From positions 1 through 64,000 of the forward strand of contig NZ_JMTB01000040.1 of NCBI RefSeq assembly GCF_000734965.1: a DNA stretch of 64,000 nucleotides, given 5' to 3'. A model generated the notes under the pieces. The model was given only the letters and a program-made list of their open reading frames with translations. It was not told the origin of the DNA and ran no database searches. The translations under genes were made by a program, and so were the position numbers. Of the stretch, positions 21,598 through 31,346 are shown in pieces; within the stretch, counting starts at the first letter, position 1; every line of letters starts with the position of its first letter. This stretch comes from Trabulsiella guamensis ATCC 49490. GTDB taxonomy: Bacteria > Pseudomonadota > Gammaproteobacteria > Enterobacterales > Enterobacteriaceae.

Positions 21598-22167
21598 GGT
21601 CGGCGATTCTAAATAGCCAGGCGCATTCGCGCCACTCATTTTTCTATGCTTATATTATGGTGACCTGGTTACATCAGACATCTTACTGATGGGATTGCTT
21701 GTTATTAGAACAATCCTGACAGAGAGGTGCAAAAACTGTGAGTAACCGGGTAACAAATGGTAAAAGTCATCTTGCTATAACAAGGTTAGCAATGGAATAA
21801 TGATGCCGTTTTCCGTGTTGAATCTTGTTAAAACAAGGAAATTTGCGGAATTACCAGTTTTGCCCGACCGATCATCCACGCAGCAATGGCGTAAGACGTA
21901 TTGATCTTTCAGGCAGTTAGCGGGCTGCGGGTTGCAGTCCTTACCGGTAAATGGAAGCAACTCTGGAGAGTTTTCCCAGGCTGTTCCCCTGTTAATTGCG
22001 CTGTGTTTGTCTCAACAACACAGGCAGCCGACACTCTGCGCCTCTTAAGCGAGCGACAACCGTGAGGTTGGCGACGTGAACAGACACGAGGCCATCGGTT
22101 CACCCCCGGAAAGGCATTACTCTGCCCGCAGCTTAGTCGTCAATGTACGAATAATGAGTAAGTTACG
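21598..22167 (+). promoter_or_regulatory. rne promoter and long autoregulatory 5' leader
   Basis: 570 bases without a protein gene. TTGCTA (21772-21777) and AATAAT (21796-21801) are an 18-base-spaced promoter. It would start near 21807, giving a leader of about 361 bases, the length known for the main E. coli rne transcript. That leader folds into hairpins through which RNase E controls its own mRNA decay. Dyads are visible, for example in 22060-22120. The segment nearest rluC should hold its promoter. A minus-strand frame inside (21909-22103) is not supported as a gene. Confidence 0.7.
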
Positions 22168-25100
22168 ATGAAAAGAATGTTAATTAACGCAACTCAGCAG
22201 GAAGAGTTGCGTGTCGCCCTTGTTGATGGGCAGCGTCTGTACGATCTGGATATCGAAAGCCCAGGACACGAACAGAAAAAAGCGAACATCTACAAAGGTA
22301 AAATCACCCGCATTGAACCGAGTCTGGAAGCCGCATTTGTTGATTACGGCGCTGAACGTCACGGTTTTCTCCCCCTTAAAGAAATCGCCCGCGAGTATTT
22401 CCCTGCCAGCTATAACGCCCATGGCCGCCCTAACATTAAAGATGTTCTGCGCGAAGGCCAGGAAGTTATCGTTCAGATTGATAAAGAAGAGCGTGGTAAT
22501 AAAGGCGCTGCATTAACCACCTTTATCAGCCTGGCGGGTAGCTATCTGGTACTGATGCCCAATAACCCGCGTGCGGGAGGCATTTCACGCCGTATCGAAG
22601 GTGATGACCGTACCGAACTGAAAGAAGCGCTGGCCAGTCTTGAACTGCCGGACGGCATGGGGCTTATCGTGCGTACCGCCGGGGTGGGTAAATCCGCTGA
22701 GGCGTTGCAGTGGGACCTGAGCTTCCGACTGAAACACTGGGAAGCGATTCAGAAAGCCGCAGAGAGTCGTCCGGCGCCGTTCCTTATCCATCAGGAAAGT
22801 AACGTTATTGTTCGCGCCTTCCGTGATTACCTGCGCCAGGACATCGGCGAAATTCTGATTGATAACCCGAAAGTGCTTGAGCTGGCGCGCCAGCACATCG
22901 CCGCCCTGGGTCGTCCGGATTTCAGCAGCAAAATCAAACTGTACACCGGTGAAATTCCGCTGTTCAGCCACTACCAGATCGAATCGCAGATCGAATCCGC
23001 TTTCCAGCGTGAAGTGCGTCTGCCATCCGGTGGCTCAATCGTTATTGACTCCACCGAAGCGTTAACCGCGATTGATATCAACTCCGCACGCGCAACCCGC
23101 GGCGGCGACATCGAAGAGACCGCGTTTAACACTAACCTCGAAGCGGCAGACGAAATCGCACGCCAGTTACGTCTGCGCGACCTCGGCGGCCTGATCGTTA
23201 TCGACTTTATCGATATGACCCCGGTACGCCACCAGCGCGCAGTTGAAAACCGTCTGCGTGAAGCAGTGCGCCAGGACAGAGCCCGCATTCAGATAAGCCA
23301 CATTTCGCGCTTCGGCCTGCTGGAGATGTCCCGTCAGCGTCTGAGCCCATCGCTGGGTGAATCCAGCCATCACGTCTGCCCACGCTGTAGTGGTACCGGC
23401 ACCGTCCGTGATAACGAATCCCTGTCGCTCTCGATTCTGCGTCTGATTGAAGAAGAAGCGCTGAAAGAGAACACCCAGGAAGTGCATGCGATTGTCCCTG
23501 TACCGATTGCGTCCTATCTGCTGAACGAAAAACGCAGCGCCGTGAGCGCCATCGAAGCCCGTCAGGGCGGCGTACGCTGCGTAATCGTGCCGAACGATCA
23601 GATGGAAACGCCGCACTACTCCGTACTGCGCGTGCGTAAAGGCGAAGAGACGCCAACCCTGAGCTATCTGCTGCCGAAACTGCATGAAGAAGAGATGGCG
23701 ATGCCATCGGAAGAAGAGCCTGCTGAGCGTAAACGCCCTGAGCAACCTGCGCTGGCAACTTTCGTGATGCCTGACGTTCCGCCTGCGCCGCCGGCAGAAG
23801 CTGCTGCGCCGAAAACGAAAGCCGCCGCGCCAGCCGCACCAAAAGCCCCTGCGGCTCCGGCAGAACCGGGCCTGGTGTCTCGTTTCTTCGGTGCGCTGAA
23901 AAATCTCTTTGCCGGTAGTGAAGCGCCGCAAGCGGTTGAACCGGCGCCAGCGAAGAAAGAAGAGAAACCTGAGCGTCAGCAGGATCGTCGTAAATCACGT
24001 CAGAACAACCGTCGCGACCGTAATGATCGCCGTGATGATCGTCGTGATAACCGCAACGACAACGGCGAGGGGCGTGAAGAGAACCGCCGTAACCGTCGCG
24101 AAAAACAGCAGCAGAACGCCGAAACGCGTGAAGCCCGCCAGCAGACGACAGTTGATGATACCGAAAAAGCGCAGGGTCGCGACGAGCAGCCGCAACAGCC
24201 GCGTCGTGAGCGTAACCGCCGTCGTAACAACGATGATAAACGCCAGGCGCAGCAGGAAGCCAAAGCGCAAAACCGTGACGAGCAGCCGGCAACGCAGGAG
24301 ACCGAACAGGAAGAACGCGTTCAGGTCATGCCGCGCCGTAAGCCGCGCCAGCTGGCTCAGAAAGTCCGCATTGTCTCCGCAGAGCAGGAAGCTGCTGCTG
24401 TTGCCGGTGACGTAACCGAAGAGTCGCAGCCGGTGGTTACCGCGCAGCGTACAGAACTGGCGAAAATCGATCTGCCAGCAGTGATTGAAACACCGGTTGA
24501 GCAGGACGAAAACGCCGAAGCGCGAGATACCGCAGGTATGCCGCGTCGTTCACGTCGTTCACCGCGTCACCTGCGTGTCAGCGGCCAGCGCCGTCGTCGT
24601 TATCGTGACGAGCGTTACCCGCTGCAGTCGCCGATGCCGCTGACCGTGGCCTGTGCGTCGCCGGAAATGGCTTCCGGTAAAGTGTGGATCCGCTATCCGG
24701 TTGCCCGTCCGGCTGACGAGCAGATCGAGCAGAAAGAAACGCAACAAGCAGCGCCGGTTATCGCCGATGTTCAGCCTGAGGTTGCCGCTGTCGTCGTAGA
24801 CGCCGCATTAACGCCGGCAGAACAGCCTGTTGTGGTTGAACCGCAGCCAGTGACGAGTGAACCGCAGGAGCCGGTGGTTGAAACCACTCATCCTGAGGTT
24901 ATCGCTACGCCGATAACTGAACAGCCGCACCTTATCGCTGCAGAAGATGAAGTCGTCGCCGAAGAAGTGGCTGCTGAAGTTGAAGCCGCCGTGGAAACGG
25001 CAGAAGAAACCAAAGAAACGCTGGTTGAAGACGTACCGGTGGCAGAAGTTGCAGCGGCGGTTGAACCGGTCGCGGTTGAATCTGTCAGCGAACCCGCTGC

Positions 25101-25365
25101 TGAGCCAGTCGTGACAGCGCCGGTCGAGCCTGTTGAAGAGGTGAAACCTGCTGCTGTGGTAACAGCAAAAGCAGCGCCTGCCGACAATCATCACGCCACT
25201 GCGCCAATGACCCGCGCGCCGGCCCCGGAATATACCCCGGAACCGCCGCGTCACAGCGACTGGGTTCGCCCGGCCTTTGCCTTCGAAGGTAAAGGTGCCG
25301 CTGGCGGTCACAGCGCAACGCACCAGGCGCAGTCCGGGCCGACACGTCCGCAGCCGACTGAGTAA
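22168..25365 (+). CDS. rne: Ribonuclease E
   Basis: Essential endonuclease and degradosome scaffold, 1065 residues. N-terminal half: S1 domain (about 37-119); DNase I-like catalytic region with [10 protein letters not shown] (Asp near 303) and DFIDM (Asp near 346); zinc-link CPRCSGTG (near 404-407). A basic amphipathic helix, [16 protein letters not shown] (about 571-586), anchors it to the membrane. The disordered C-terminal half has arginine-rich RNA-binding and helicase-docking segments ([21 protein letters not shown]), an enolase-site region, and a proline/valine/glutamate-rich stretch. The PNPase-binding tail ([17 protein letters not shown]) ends the protein. The degradosome sites are kept while linkers differ from E. 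coli. Confidence 0.98.
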   Translation: MKRMLINATQQEELRVALVDGQRLYDLDIESPGHEQKKANIYKGKITRIEPSLEAAFVDYGAERHGFLPLKEIAREYFPASYNAHGRPNIKDVLREGQEVIVQIDKEERGNKGAALTTFISLAGSYLVLMPNNPRAGGISRRIEGDDRTELKEALASLELPDGMGLIVRTAGVGKSAEALQWDLSFRLKHWEAIQKAAESRPAPFLIHQESNVIVRAFRDYLRQDIGEILIDNPKVLELARQHIAALGRPDFSSKIKLYTGEIPLFSHYQIESQIESAFQREVRLPSGGSIVIDSTEALTAIDINSARATRGGDIEETAFNTNLEAADEIARQLRLRDLGGLIVIDFIDMTPVRHQRAVENRLREAVRQDRARIQISHISRFGLLEMSRQRLSPSLGESSHHVCPRCSGTGTVRDNESLSLSILRLIEEEALKENTQEVHAIVPVPIASYLLNEKRSAVSAIEARQGGVRCVIVPNDQMETPHYSVLRVRKGEETPTLSYLLPKLHEEEMAMPSEEEPAERKRPEQPALATFVMPDVPPAPPAEAAAPKTKAAAPAAPKAPAAPAEPGLVSRFFGALKNLFAGSEAPQAVEPAPAKKEEKPERQQDRRKSRQNNRRDRNDRRDDRRDNRNDNGEGREENRRNRREKQQQNAETREARQQTTVDDTEKAQGRDEQPQQPRRERNRRRNNDDKRQAQQEAKAQNRDEQPATQETEQEERVQVMPRRKPRQLAQKVRIVSAEQEAAAVAGDVTEESQPVVTAQRTELAKIDLPAVIETPVEQDENAEARDTAGMPRRSRRSPRHLRVSGQRRRRYRDERYPLQSPMPLTVACASPEMASGKVWIRYPVARPADEQIEQKETQQAAPVIADVQPEVAAVVVDAALTPAEQPVVVEPQPVTSEPQEPVVETTHPEVIATPITEQPHLIAAEDEVVAEEVAAEVEAAVETAEETKETLVEDVPVAEVAAAVEPVAVESVSEPAAEPVVTAPVEPVEEVKPAAVVTAKAAPADNHHATAPMTRAPAPEYTPEPPRHSDWVRPAFAFEGKGAAGGHSATHQAQSGPTRPQPTE

Positions 25366-25380
25366 GCGCTAAGCATGAAA

Positions 25381-25410
25381 AAGCCGACCTCCTCAGGTCG
25401 GCTTTTTTTA
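25381..25410. terminator. rne terminator, also at the LysR gene end
   Basis: AAGCCGACCT (25381-25390) pairs with AGGTCGGCTT (25395-25404), followed by an unbroken T run to 25409. It is strong for rne. The stop codon of the converging LysR gene (25408-25410) is built from the end of the T run. On the minus strand the preceding AAAAA gives a weaker U tail. Confidence 0.9.
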
Positions 25411-26337
25411 TTCCGCTTCCGGGCGCCGCATCCCCGCGATTTGCGGCATTACCTCACGCATCAGATCGAGAAAGCGCCGCAACCGCGTCGGATAATAGCG
25501 CGCCCAGGGATATACCAGATGTACCGGCAACGGCGCTGCCCGCCACTGCGGCAAAATCTCCACCAGTCGCCCCTCCCGCACATCCTCTTCCACCAGCCAG
25601 CTGGAAATGATAACCACGCCAGTGTTCGCCAGCGCCGTATTTCGCGCAACATAGATACTGTCGGTACTCAACCGGGGAACGATGTCTATCGTACAACTTT
25701 CACCCGTCACCTGATGAAGCGTCACATCGTGCTGATAAAAGGTATTGATCGCCACCCACGGCAGCGCCGACAGTTGTTCAGGTTTGGTGATCGCAGGGTA
25801 GCGAGCCAGAAACGTGGGGGTCGCGACCATGCAGCGTGGCACTTCTGCCAGTAAAACGGACACCGTCGCCGGATCCACTTCCGCGCCAACGCGGATCGCG
25901 CAGTCGATATTATCACTGAGAAAATCGACCGATTTATCGTTAAGCATCCATTCCACAGAGAGCTGCGGATACTTATGCAGAAACGCCACCAGCGGCGTGA
26001 GCAGTTGCTGTTGCCCGAAGGCATGCGGCGCTCGCACTTTCAGAATGCCTACCGGCTCATCTTCCGCGACCTGCAGATCATCCTCCAGCGCCAGCCAGGC
26101 ATCAATCACGTTTCTGGCGTGCTGGTAGCAGCGCTCGCCGTCGTCCGTCAGCTTCATCGCATGCGTGGTGCGCAGGATAAGTTTCGCCCCCAGCAGCGTT
26201 TCCAGCGACTGCAGACGGCGGCTGATGGTCGCCTGGGTGGTCTCCAGTTGCCTCGCTGCCGCCGACAGCGAACCGGCCTCCACGATGCGGATAAAGGTGC
26301 GCATCAGTTCAACGCGATCTATACGCTCCTGCTTCAT
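25408..26337 (-). CDS. LysR-family transcriptional regulator
   Basis: 309 residues. The N-terminal winged helix-turn-helix is VELMRTFIRIVEAGSLSAAARQLETTQATISRRLQSLE (about 9-46), followed by the linker helix and a PBP2-type effector domain of the CrgA-like sort. I take the ATG at 26337 because it gives the usual LysR N-terminus and leaves the palindrome at 26352-26370 in front of the gene. ATGs at 26349 and 26382 (GGGGG upstream) are in frame and possible. It is divergent from an MFS transporter, which it probably controls. I know of no counterpart at this site in E. coli. The ligand is unknown. Confidence 0.9.
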   Translation of the reverse strand: MKQERIDRVELMRTFIRIVEAGSLSAAARQLETTQATISRRLQSLETLLGAKLILRTTHAMKLTDDGERCYQHARNVIDAWLALEDDLQVAEDEPVGILKVRAPHAFGQQQLLTPLVAFLHKYPQLSVEWMLNDKSVDFLSDNIDCAIRVGAEVDPATVSVLLAEVPRCMVATPTFLARYPAITKPEQLSALPWVAINTFYQHDVTLHQVTGESCTIDIVPRLSTDSIYVARNTALANTGVVIISSWLVEEDVREGRLVEILPQWRAAPLPVHLVYPWARYYPTRLRRFLDLMREVMPQIAGMRRPEAE

Positions 26338-26351
26338 TACTGTATCCATGC

Positions 26352-26370
26352 TTATACGTATTACGTATAA
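26352..26370. promoter_or_regulatory. Perfect 19-bp palindrome, candidate operator of the LysR regulator
   Basis: TTATACGTATTACGTATAA is a perfect 9+1+9 inverted repeat between the divergent LysR and MFS genes. It contains the LysR-type T-N11-A layout and lies 14 bases before the chosen regulator start and 79 bases before the transporter start. This fits autoregulation combined with control of the transporter. Confidence 0.65.
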
Positions 26371-26449
26371 CTGTTTTACCATCGCCCCCGCTACAGCGCC
26401 AGCCGTAAACCGGGAAAAATAGCGCCATACCGTTTACGAGGACATCATC

Positions 26450-27652
26450 ATGACACAGGCTTTCAGACCCAACTGGGTTATTTTCATACTCGCGCTGGGC
26501 GCAGGTTTCAGCGTTGCCGCGATTTATTATGCCCAGCCATTACTGCCGCTGATGGGGCGCGATCTGCATCTCAGTGTCGAAGGCATGGGTCTGGTGCCGA
26601 CGCTGACGCAGGCCGGCTACGCACTCGGCATTTTGTTTCTGCTACCGCTCGGCGACCGTCATGACCGCCGTACGCTGATTGTCAGCAAAAGCGCGTTGCT
26701 GGCACTGCTGCTGTTTCTCTGCAGCCTGAGCAGCGGTCTGCACACGCTGCTGGTCTTCAGCCTGTTGACAGGCATGATGGCGACCATGGCGCAGGACATC
26801 GTCCCCGCTGCCGCCATTCTGTCACCCGCCGGAAAACAGGGGAAAACGGTCGGTACGGTGATGACCGGTCTGCTGCTCGGCATTCTGCTGTCGCGGACTG
26901 TCAGTGGGCTGGTCGGTGCGGCGTTTGGCTGGCGCGAGATGTATCAGGCCGCTGCCGTGAGCATCGCCGCGATGGGTGTACTATTGTGGTTTGCTCTGCC
27001 GCGTTTCGCTGTCCACTCAACACTGAGTTATCCGGCGCTGATGAAATCGATGGCACACCTGTGGCGTCACTATCCGGAACTGCGTCGTGCGGCACTGGCG
27101 CAAGGTTTTTTATCGGTTGCTTTCAGCGCCTTCTGGTCGACGCTTGCCGTTATGTTGCTTGAGCATTTCCGGCTGGGCAGCGCGGCGGCCGGGGGATATG
27201 GAATAGCCGGCGCTGCAGGCGCGCTTGCCGCCCCGCTCGCCGGTGGGCTGGCGGATAAAGTCGGCGCCTCGCGCGTGACGCAACTGGGCGCGGCGCTGGT
27301 CACCCTCTCCTTTGCGCTGATGTTTGCCTTGCCGGCATTGCCAGCCGAAGGTCAGCTGGTGCTAATTGCCCTTTCAGCCGTCGGCTTTGACCTTGGTTTA
27401 CAGTCGAGCTTAGTGGCGCACCAGAATCTGGTCTATGGTCTCGAGCCGCAGGCACGGGGCCGGCTGAACGCCCTGTTGTTTACAGTAGTGTTTATCGGGA
27501 TGGCGTCCGGCTCGGCAGTGGGCAGCAAACTGTATGCGATGGCGGGGTGGACGGGGGTGGTGATGCTGGCAACCGTCGCGGGGGCGATAGCGCTGCTGAT
27601 TCGCCTGACTGACCGTGCTCCACGCACATCCGCAACGCAGGCATCACGTTAA
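26450..27652 (+). CDS. Major facilitator superfamily transporter, substrate unknown
   Basis: 400 residues with about 12 hydrophobic segments and the central loop expected of MFS (residues near 185-205). The motif-A loop between spans 2 and 3 reads PLGDRHDRRTL, and a second copy in the C-terminal half reads GGLADKVGASRV. The N-terminus IYYAQPLLPLMGRDL is typical of drug-efflux-like members of the AraJ/YgaY sort. GAGGACATCATC precedes the ATG. The stop codon overlaps the A run of the flgKL terminator. The paired LysR gene suggests inducible export, but no substrate can be inferred. Confidence 0.88.
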   Translation: MTQAFRPNWVIFILALGAGFSVAAIYYAQPLLPLMGRDLHLSVEGMGLVPTLTQAGYALGILFLLPLGDRHDRRTLIVSKSALLALLLFLCSLSSGLHTLLVFSLLTGMMATMAQDIVPAAAILSPAGKQGKTVGTVMTGLLLGILLSRTVSGLVGAAFGWREMYQAAAVSIAAMGVLLWFALPRFAVHSTLSYPALMKSMAHLWRHYPELRRAALAQGFLSVAFSAFWSTLAVMLLEHFRLGSAAAGGYGIAGAAGALAAPLAGGLADKVGASRVTQLGAALVTLSFALMFALPALPAEGQLVLIALSAVGFDLGLQSSLVAHQNLVYGLEPQARGRLNALLFTVVFIGMASGSAVGSKLYAMAGWTGVVMLATVAGAIALLIRLTDRAPRTSATQASR

Positions 27653-27685
27653 AAAAAAGCCCGCTCCGGGGTGAGGGGAGCGGGC
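27651..27685 (-). terminator. flgKL operon terminator
   Basis: GCCCGCTCC (27659-27667) pairs with GGAGCGGGC (27677-27685). On the minus strand the hairpin runs into eight U residues (27651-27658), making a strong terminator for flgL, which ends at 27730. On the plus strand there is no U run after the hairpin. Confidence 0.9.
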
Positions 27686-27729
27686 TGAGAAAACATGCCG
27701 GTTTCAGGACATGCTAAGAGGCAAAGCGT

Positions 27730-28665
27730 TTAGCTGTTCAGCTGGAACAACGACATTCCCTGCATGTCGCTAAACGCTTTGTACGACGCCTGGAGAGCCG
27801 CCTGCTGCATGACATAGTTAGATATCGTGGCGTTCCAGTCTACATCGATCAGATCGCTCATTTGCTGCGTCTGACTCAATGCCCGGTCATCACCCAAATC
27901 GTCAAGTTTACCCAGTTCGACAAGCTGGGTCCCCAGTTCAGAACGAACAGTTACGACGTTGTTGAGTGAGTTTTTCAGTCCATCCGCAGACTTATTCACC
28001 ACCGCCTGTGCCGCCGCTGCTGCCGCATCATCACCCTCTACCGGGGTTTTCAGCGCGGCGATGGCGGTATCGAGCATCACGAACAGATTACTGTCCGTAC
28101 CTGGTGTGGCGTTACTGGTCAGATGGTCAAAAATTTTGTCGCCGGTATGGCCAATAACCATGCTGCGGGAGTAATCAACCTGCTGTTCGACGTTCACTGT
28201 CCCACCGACATAAGTACCGTCATCGGCAAAAGGTGCCGTATCCGTCTGGTAACCGGCGAACATATAACGACCGTTACCGTCCTGGCTGTTGGCCAGGTTC
28301 ATCAGCTGGTCGCGAACACCCTGCAGTTGCGTGGCAAACGATGCACGGTCATCGTCACTCAGGGTGCCATTACTCGCCGCAACGAGAGTTTCCTGTGCGG
28401 AGGTAATTGATAACGTCACCTGACTCATCACGTTCTCTTCCTGCGAAACACGCTGCGTTGCAAAAGAACGGGCAGTGGCAAACTGGCTGTTCTGCGCCTG
28501 CGCCTGGGCCAACACAACAGCCTGTGATGCGGCAATAGGATCGTCAGACGGGCGATTGACACGTTTGCCAGTAGACATTTGTTCGCCATAACCCAGCCAG
28601 CGAGATTGCGAGTCGGTAATACCACGCATGTTCTGCTGGTACATCATTAACGTACTTACACGCAT
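27730..28665 (-). CDS. flgL: Flagellar hook-filament junction protein FlgL (HAP3)
   Basis: 311 residues, slightly shorter than the roughly 317 of E. coli. The N-terminal coiled-coil segment MRVSTLMMYQQNMRGITDSQ and the C-terminal helix (VMQQAALQASYKAFSDMQGMSLFQLN) are flagellin-like and mediate stacking between FlgK and the filament. The middle domain is variable; here it has an alanine run (near 215-222). It follows flgK by 14 bases and is expressed with it from the sigma-28 promoter. Confidence 0.97.
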   Translation of the reverse strand: MRVSTLMMYQQNMRGITDSQSRWLGYGEQMSTGKRVNRPSDDPIAASQAVVLAQAQAQNSQFATARSFATQRVSQEENVMSQVTLSITSAQETLVAASNGTLSDDDRASFATQLQGVRDQLMNLANSQDGNGRYMFAGYQTDTAPFADDGTYVGGTVNVEQQVDYSRSMVIGHTGDKIFDHLTSNATPGTDSNLFVMLDTAIAALKTPVEGDDAAAAAAQAVVNKSADGLKNSLNNVVTVRSELGTQLVELGKLDDLGDDRALSQTQQMSDLIDVDWNATISNYVMQQAALQASYKAFSDMQGMSLFQLNS

Positions 28666-28679
28666 TGTCGGCTGTCTCC

Positions 28680-30320
28680 TTAGCGAATGTTGATCAGAGC
28701 GTCAAACAGCGTATTGGCGGTCTGCAACACCTGGGCGTTCGCCAGATAATATTGCTGGTACAGTTGCAGGTTGCCGTACTCTTCATCCAGGTTAACCCCG
28801 GAAATCGACTGCTGTTGTTTCGTCAGTTGAGTGACCACATTGCCCTGGGTGGTGTTGCTGACTTTCAGCGACGCGGTACGGTTACCGACATCGCTGACAA
28901 TGGTCGCGTAGGCATCGTTAAAAGTTTTCTTGCCGCCTACCAGCTTCTGATTTTGCAGGTCCAGTAGCGCTTTACCGTTACGGTTGTCGCTTTCACCGTT
29001 GTCAGCGTCATTCGCCCCCATCGCGATCTGCGATTCATTGGTGATAGCCAGTTCCATATTCACGATCACATCGTTGACCGGTTTCACCGTGAAGCTGTCT
29101 TTAGCGTTTGGCGTCCCGGTCACGTCGATTTCCAGACCATCGAAGCTCATCTTGCCGCCAGTGACTGTCGCCGTGAAGGTGGTGTTATCTGCCAGACGTG
29201 TGACCTGCCAGTCCGTGCCGTCGAAAACCACTTTATAATTGGTCGCCTGCACCTGGCTGCTGTCGGTGATAGTCGAGGTCAGTGCGGAAGTGCCGGTATT
29301 TTTGGCGTTTGATACGACGGAAGAACCACCGAAATTAAAGAAATCGACGTTGGTGTTGCCGTTGGCGTCAACACCCTGACGGTGCTGTTCGTTGAAAGAA
29401 TCAGCAAACACCAGCGCCATCTGGTTGAGGGTATTGCGCGTCTGGTCAAGATCCTGCGAACGGAAAGTCAGCAGGCCGCCCAAAGAACCGTTAGTTAACA
29501 GTTTTTCCGGGATTTCAACGTTGCCCGCCACATCATCAACATACGCCACGGTAATGCGCGAAGGGTCGGCTTTGCTCTGCACCGCCGCCAGTTGATTTGC
29601 TTTACTGCCCTGCACCAGGTTGTAGCCATTAGCCATAGTAACGTTAAAGGTGCTGCCATCCTGCTGACTCACTTCAACACCGATGATCTGGTTCAGTTCA
29701 CTGACCAGTTGATCGCGTTGGTCGAGCAGATCGTTAGGTGAAGCCCCGGCACCTACACCCGTCATCTTGGTGATTTTTTCGTTCAGGTCGGCAATCTGTT
29801 TCGCATAGCTGTTGATCTGGTCAACGCTTGAAGAGATTGACAGGTTAACCTGTTTGTCCTGATCACGCAGATACTGGTCGGTCACTTTGAACTGGTTAAC
29901 CAGGCCACCGGCTTTGCCAAGCAAAGCCTGACGTGCAGCCGGATCTTCAGCGTTACTGACCAGCGTCTGTAAGGTGGCGAAAAAGTCCTGCAGCGTGGCA
30001 GACAATGAGTTGGTGGTGTCCGAGAGCATGTCGTTGATTTTCGACATCTGCTCATAGCGCGCGGTCAGGCCACTGCTTTGCGTCTGCGCGGCGCGCAGCT
30101 GGTTGGTGATGAACGCGTTGTATTCACGCTGAACGCCACCCACGTACACACCGTTGCCGACCCAACCACCGCCCGTCAGGGAGCTGTTCGCCTGCCCGAG
30201 CACGGTGGTCTGGCGGGTGTAGCCCGCAACGTTATAACTGGCGATGTTATTACTGACGGTGTTCAGGGCCGCCTGGGCTGCATTCAGCCCACTCATTGCG
30301 CTGTTAATCAAGCTGGACAT
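28680..30320 (-). CDS. flgK: Flagellar hook-associated protein FlgK (HAP1)
   Basis: 546 residues, with the family start MSSLINSAMSGLNAAQAALNTVSNNIASYN (axial-protein N-terminal motif) and C-terminal ANAQVLQTANTLFDALINIR. The ends are close to E. coli, while the central exposed domain (about 300-430) has diverged, as is common for surface parts. An upstream start 9 codons earlier (MSERIKGTT) is possible but lacks homology; AAGGAACC lies before the chosen ATG. It is transcribed from its own sigma-28 promoter as well as from upstream. Confidence 0.97.
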   Translation of the reverse strand: MSSLINSAMSGLNAAQAALNTVSNNIASYNVAGYTRQTTVLGQANSSLTGGGWVGNGVYVGGVQREYNAFITNQLRAAQTQSSGLTARYEQMSKINDMLSDTTNSLSATLQDFFATLQTLVSNAEDPAARQALLGKAGGLVNQFKVTDQYLRDQDKQVNLSISSSVDQINSYAKQIADLNEKITKMTGVGAGASPNDLLDQRDQLVSELNQIIGVEVSQQDGSTFNVTMANGYNLVQGSKANQLAAVQSKADPSRITVAYVDDVAGNVEIPEKLLTNGSLGGLLTFRSQDLDQTRNTLNQMALVFADSFNEQHRQGVDANGNTNVDFFNFGGSSVVSNAKNTGTSALTSTITDSSQVQATNYKVVFDGTDWQVTRLADNTTFTATVTGGKMSFDGLEIDVTGTPNAKDSFTVKPVNDVIVNMELAITNESQIAMGANDADNGESDNRNGKALLDLQNQKLVGGKKTFNDAYATIVSDVGNRTASLKVSNTTQGNVVTQLTKQQQSISGVNLDEEYGNLQLYQQYYLANAQVLQTANTLFDALINIR

Positions 30321-30362
30321 GGTGGTTCCTTTTATTCTTTCAGACACGGGTCCTGTCGAAGA

Positions 30363-30389
30363 TTATCGGCAGGCGTTCACTGAACTTGA
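30363..30389 (-). promoter_or_regulatory. Sigma-28 (FliA) promoter of flgKL
   Basis: On the minus strand TCAAGTTC (30382-30389), then 11 bases, then GCCGATAA (30363-30370). The -10 element is an exact match to the FliA consensus and the -35 matches TAAAGTTT at six of eight positions, with the canonical spacing. Confidence 0.85.
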
Positions 30390-30395
30390 GCCGTT

Positions 30396-31346
30396 TCAGA
30401 ACAGATTTTCGAGATCGTTGCCATAGGCTTTGCTGACTCTCTCGCCCATCGATTTCAGTTGCTGGATCATGCTGGTCAGCTTGCGGGCATAGTTGGGATC
30501 AGTCGCATACCCGGCGTTCTGCAATGCCTGCGCCCCCTGCTCCGCCGTCGCCGCGCTGGTTACCGCCGCATAGCGTGGGTTGCGGGTCAGTAGTCCGACG
30601 TAATCAGACAGCGCTTCAAGGTACGAGCTGTAGACGCGGAATTTGGCTTTGACCTTTTTCGCTTCGCCGTTTTCGTATTCGGTAGTGGTGATTTCCGTGA
30701 CCTTGCCCTTCCAGTCTGACGAAGCTTTCACGCCAAACAAGTTGAAGCTCGGCGCGCCGTTTTCGCCACGGATTTGCCGCTGGCCCCAACCGGATTCGAG
30801 CGCTGCCTGCGCCAGAATCAGGTGATGCGGAATGCCGCTCTGCTCACTCGCCAGCCGCGCTGGCAGCGACAGTTGCGCGAGGAAGTCTTTACTGTCATCA
30901 GGCAGCGAGACATCGCTCTGCGCCGGGGCTTTTGGCATGGCGTTACGCACCATCTGCCGCAACGTGTCGTTCTGGTAAGTGGTGATGGTCTGCAGATCAA
31001 ATTTCATCGGCACCTGCGCACTATTCTCCGCAGGCGCGCCCTGAGCGGCATCCATCTGTTTGACCATCATGTCCGCCAGACCAAGCCCTTTCCCTGCGGT
31101 CATCTGCTGGGCGATCTGTTGATCGTACATACTGGTGTAGAGGCGGGTCTGGTCGCTGCTGAAAATACCGTCTTTCGGCAATGCCTCGCGCATGCTTTTG
31201 AGCATCATCTGCACGAACATCCCTTCCATCTGGCGCGCCACCGGGCGCAGATTCGCGCCCGGATCCTGGCTCGCTTTGGCCTTCAGTTCGTTCAGCGACT
31301 GCGCATCCCACGCCGCGCTTTCCAGTAATTTGCTGTCGCTCAGCAT
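30396..31346 (-). CDS. flgJ: Flagellar rod assembly protein and peptidoglycan hydrolase FlgJ
   Basis: 316 residues in two domains. The N-terminal rod-scaffold part (about 1-150) includes VARQMEGMFVQMMLKSMREALP. The C-terminal glucosaminidase of the GH73 family (about 165-316) has the catalytic glutamate in ILAQAALESGWGQRQI, with YSSYLEALSDYVGLL further on. It makes the hole in peptidoglycan for the growing rod. Start and flgI stop share one base (TGATG). Confidence 0.97.
   Translation of the reverse strand: MLSDSKLLESAAWDAQSLNELKAKASQDPGANLRPVARQMEGMFVQMMLKSMREALPKDGIFSSDQTRLYTSMYDQQIAQQMTAGKGLGLADMMVKQMDAAQGAPAENSAQVPMKFDLQTITTYQNDTLRQMVRNAMPKAPAQSDVSLPDDSKDFLAQLSLPARLASEQSGIPHHLILAQAALESGWGQRQIRGENGAPSFNLFGVKASSDWKGKVTEITTTEYENGEAKKVKAKFRVYSSYLEALSDYVGLLTRNPRYAAVTSAATAEQGAQALQNAGYATDPNYARKLTSMIQQLKSMGERVSKAYGNDLENLF

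Noticed and set aside
21909-22103. Minus-strand frame of 64 codons in the rne leader (place of E. coli yceQ)
   Set aside because: It lies in the structured rne 5' leader, has no recognisable protein similarity and no good ribosome site; the RNA itself explains the conservation.
23207-24292. Long minus-strand open frames (up to 361 codons) opposite rne
   Set aside because: They mirror the Arg/Glu/Ala-rich coding of RNase E, with low-complexity products; a typical shadow of high-GC codon use.
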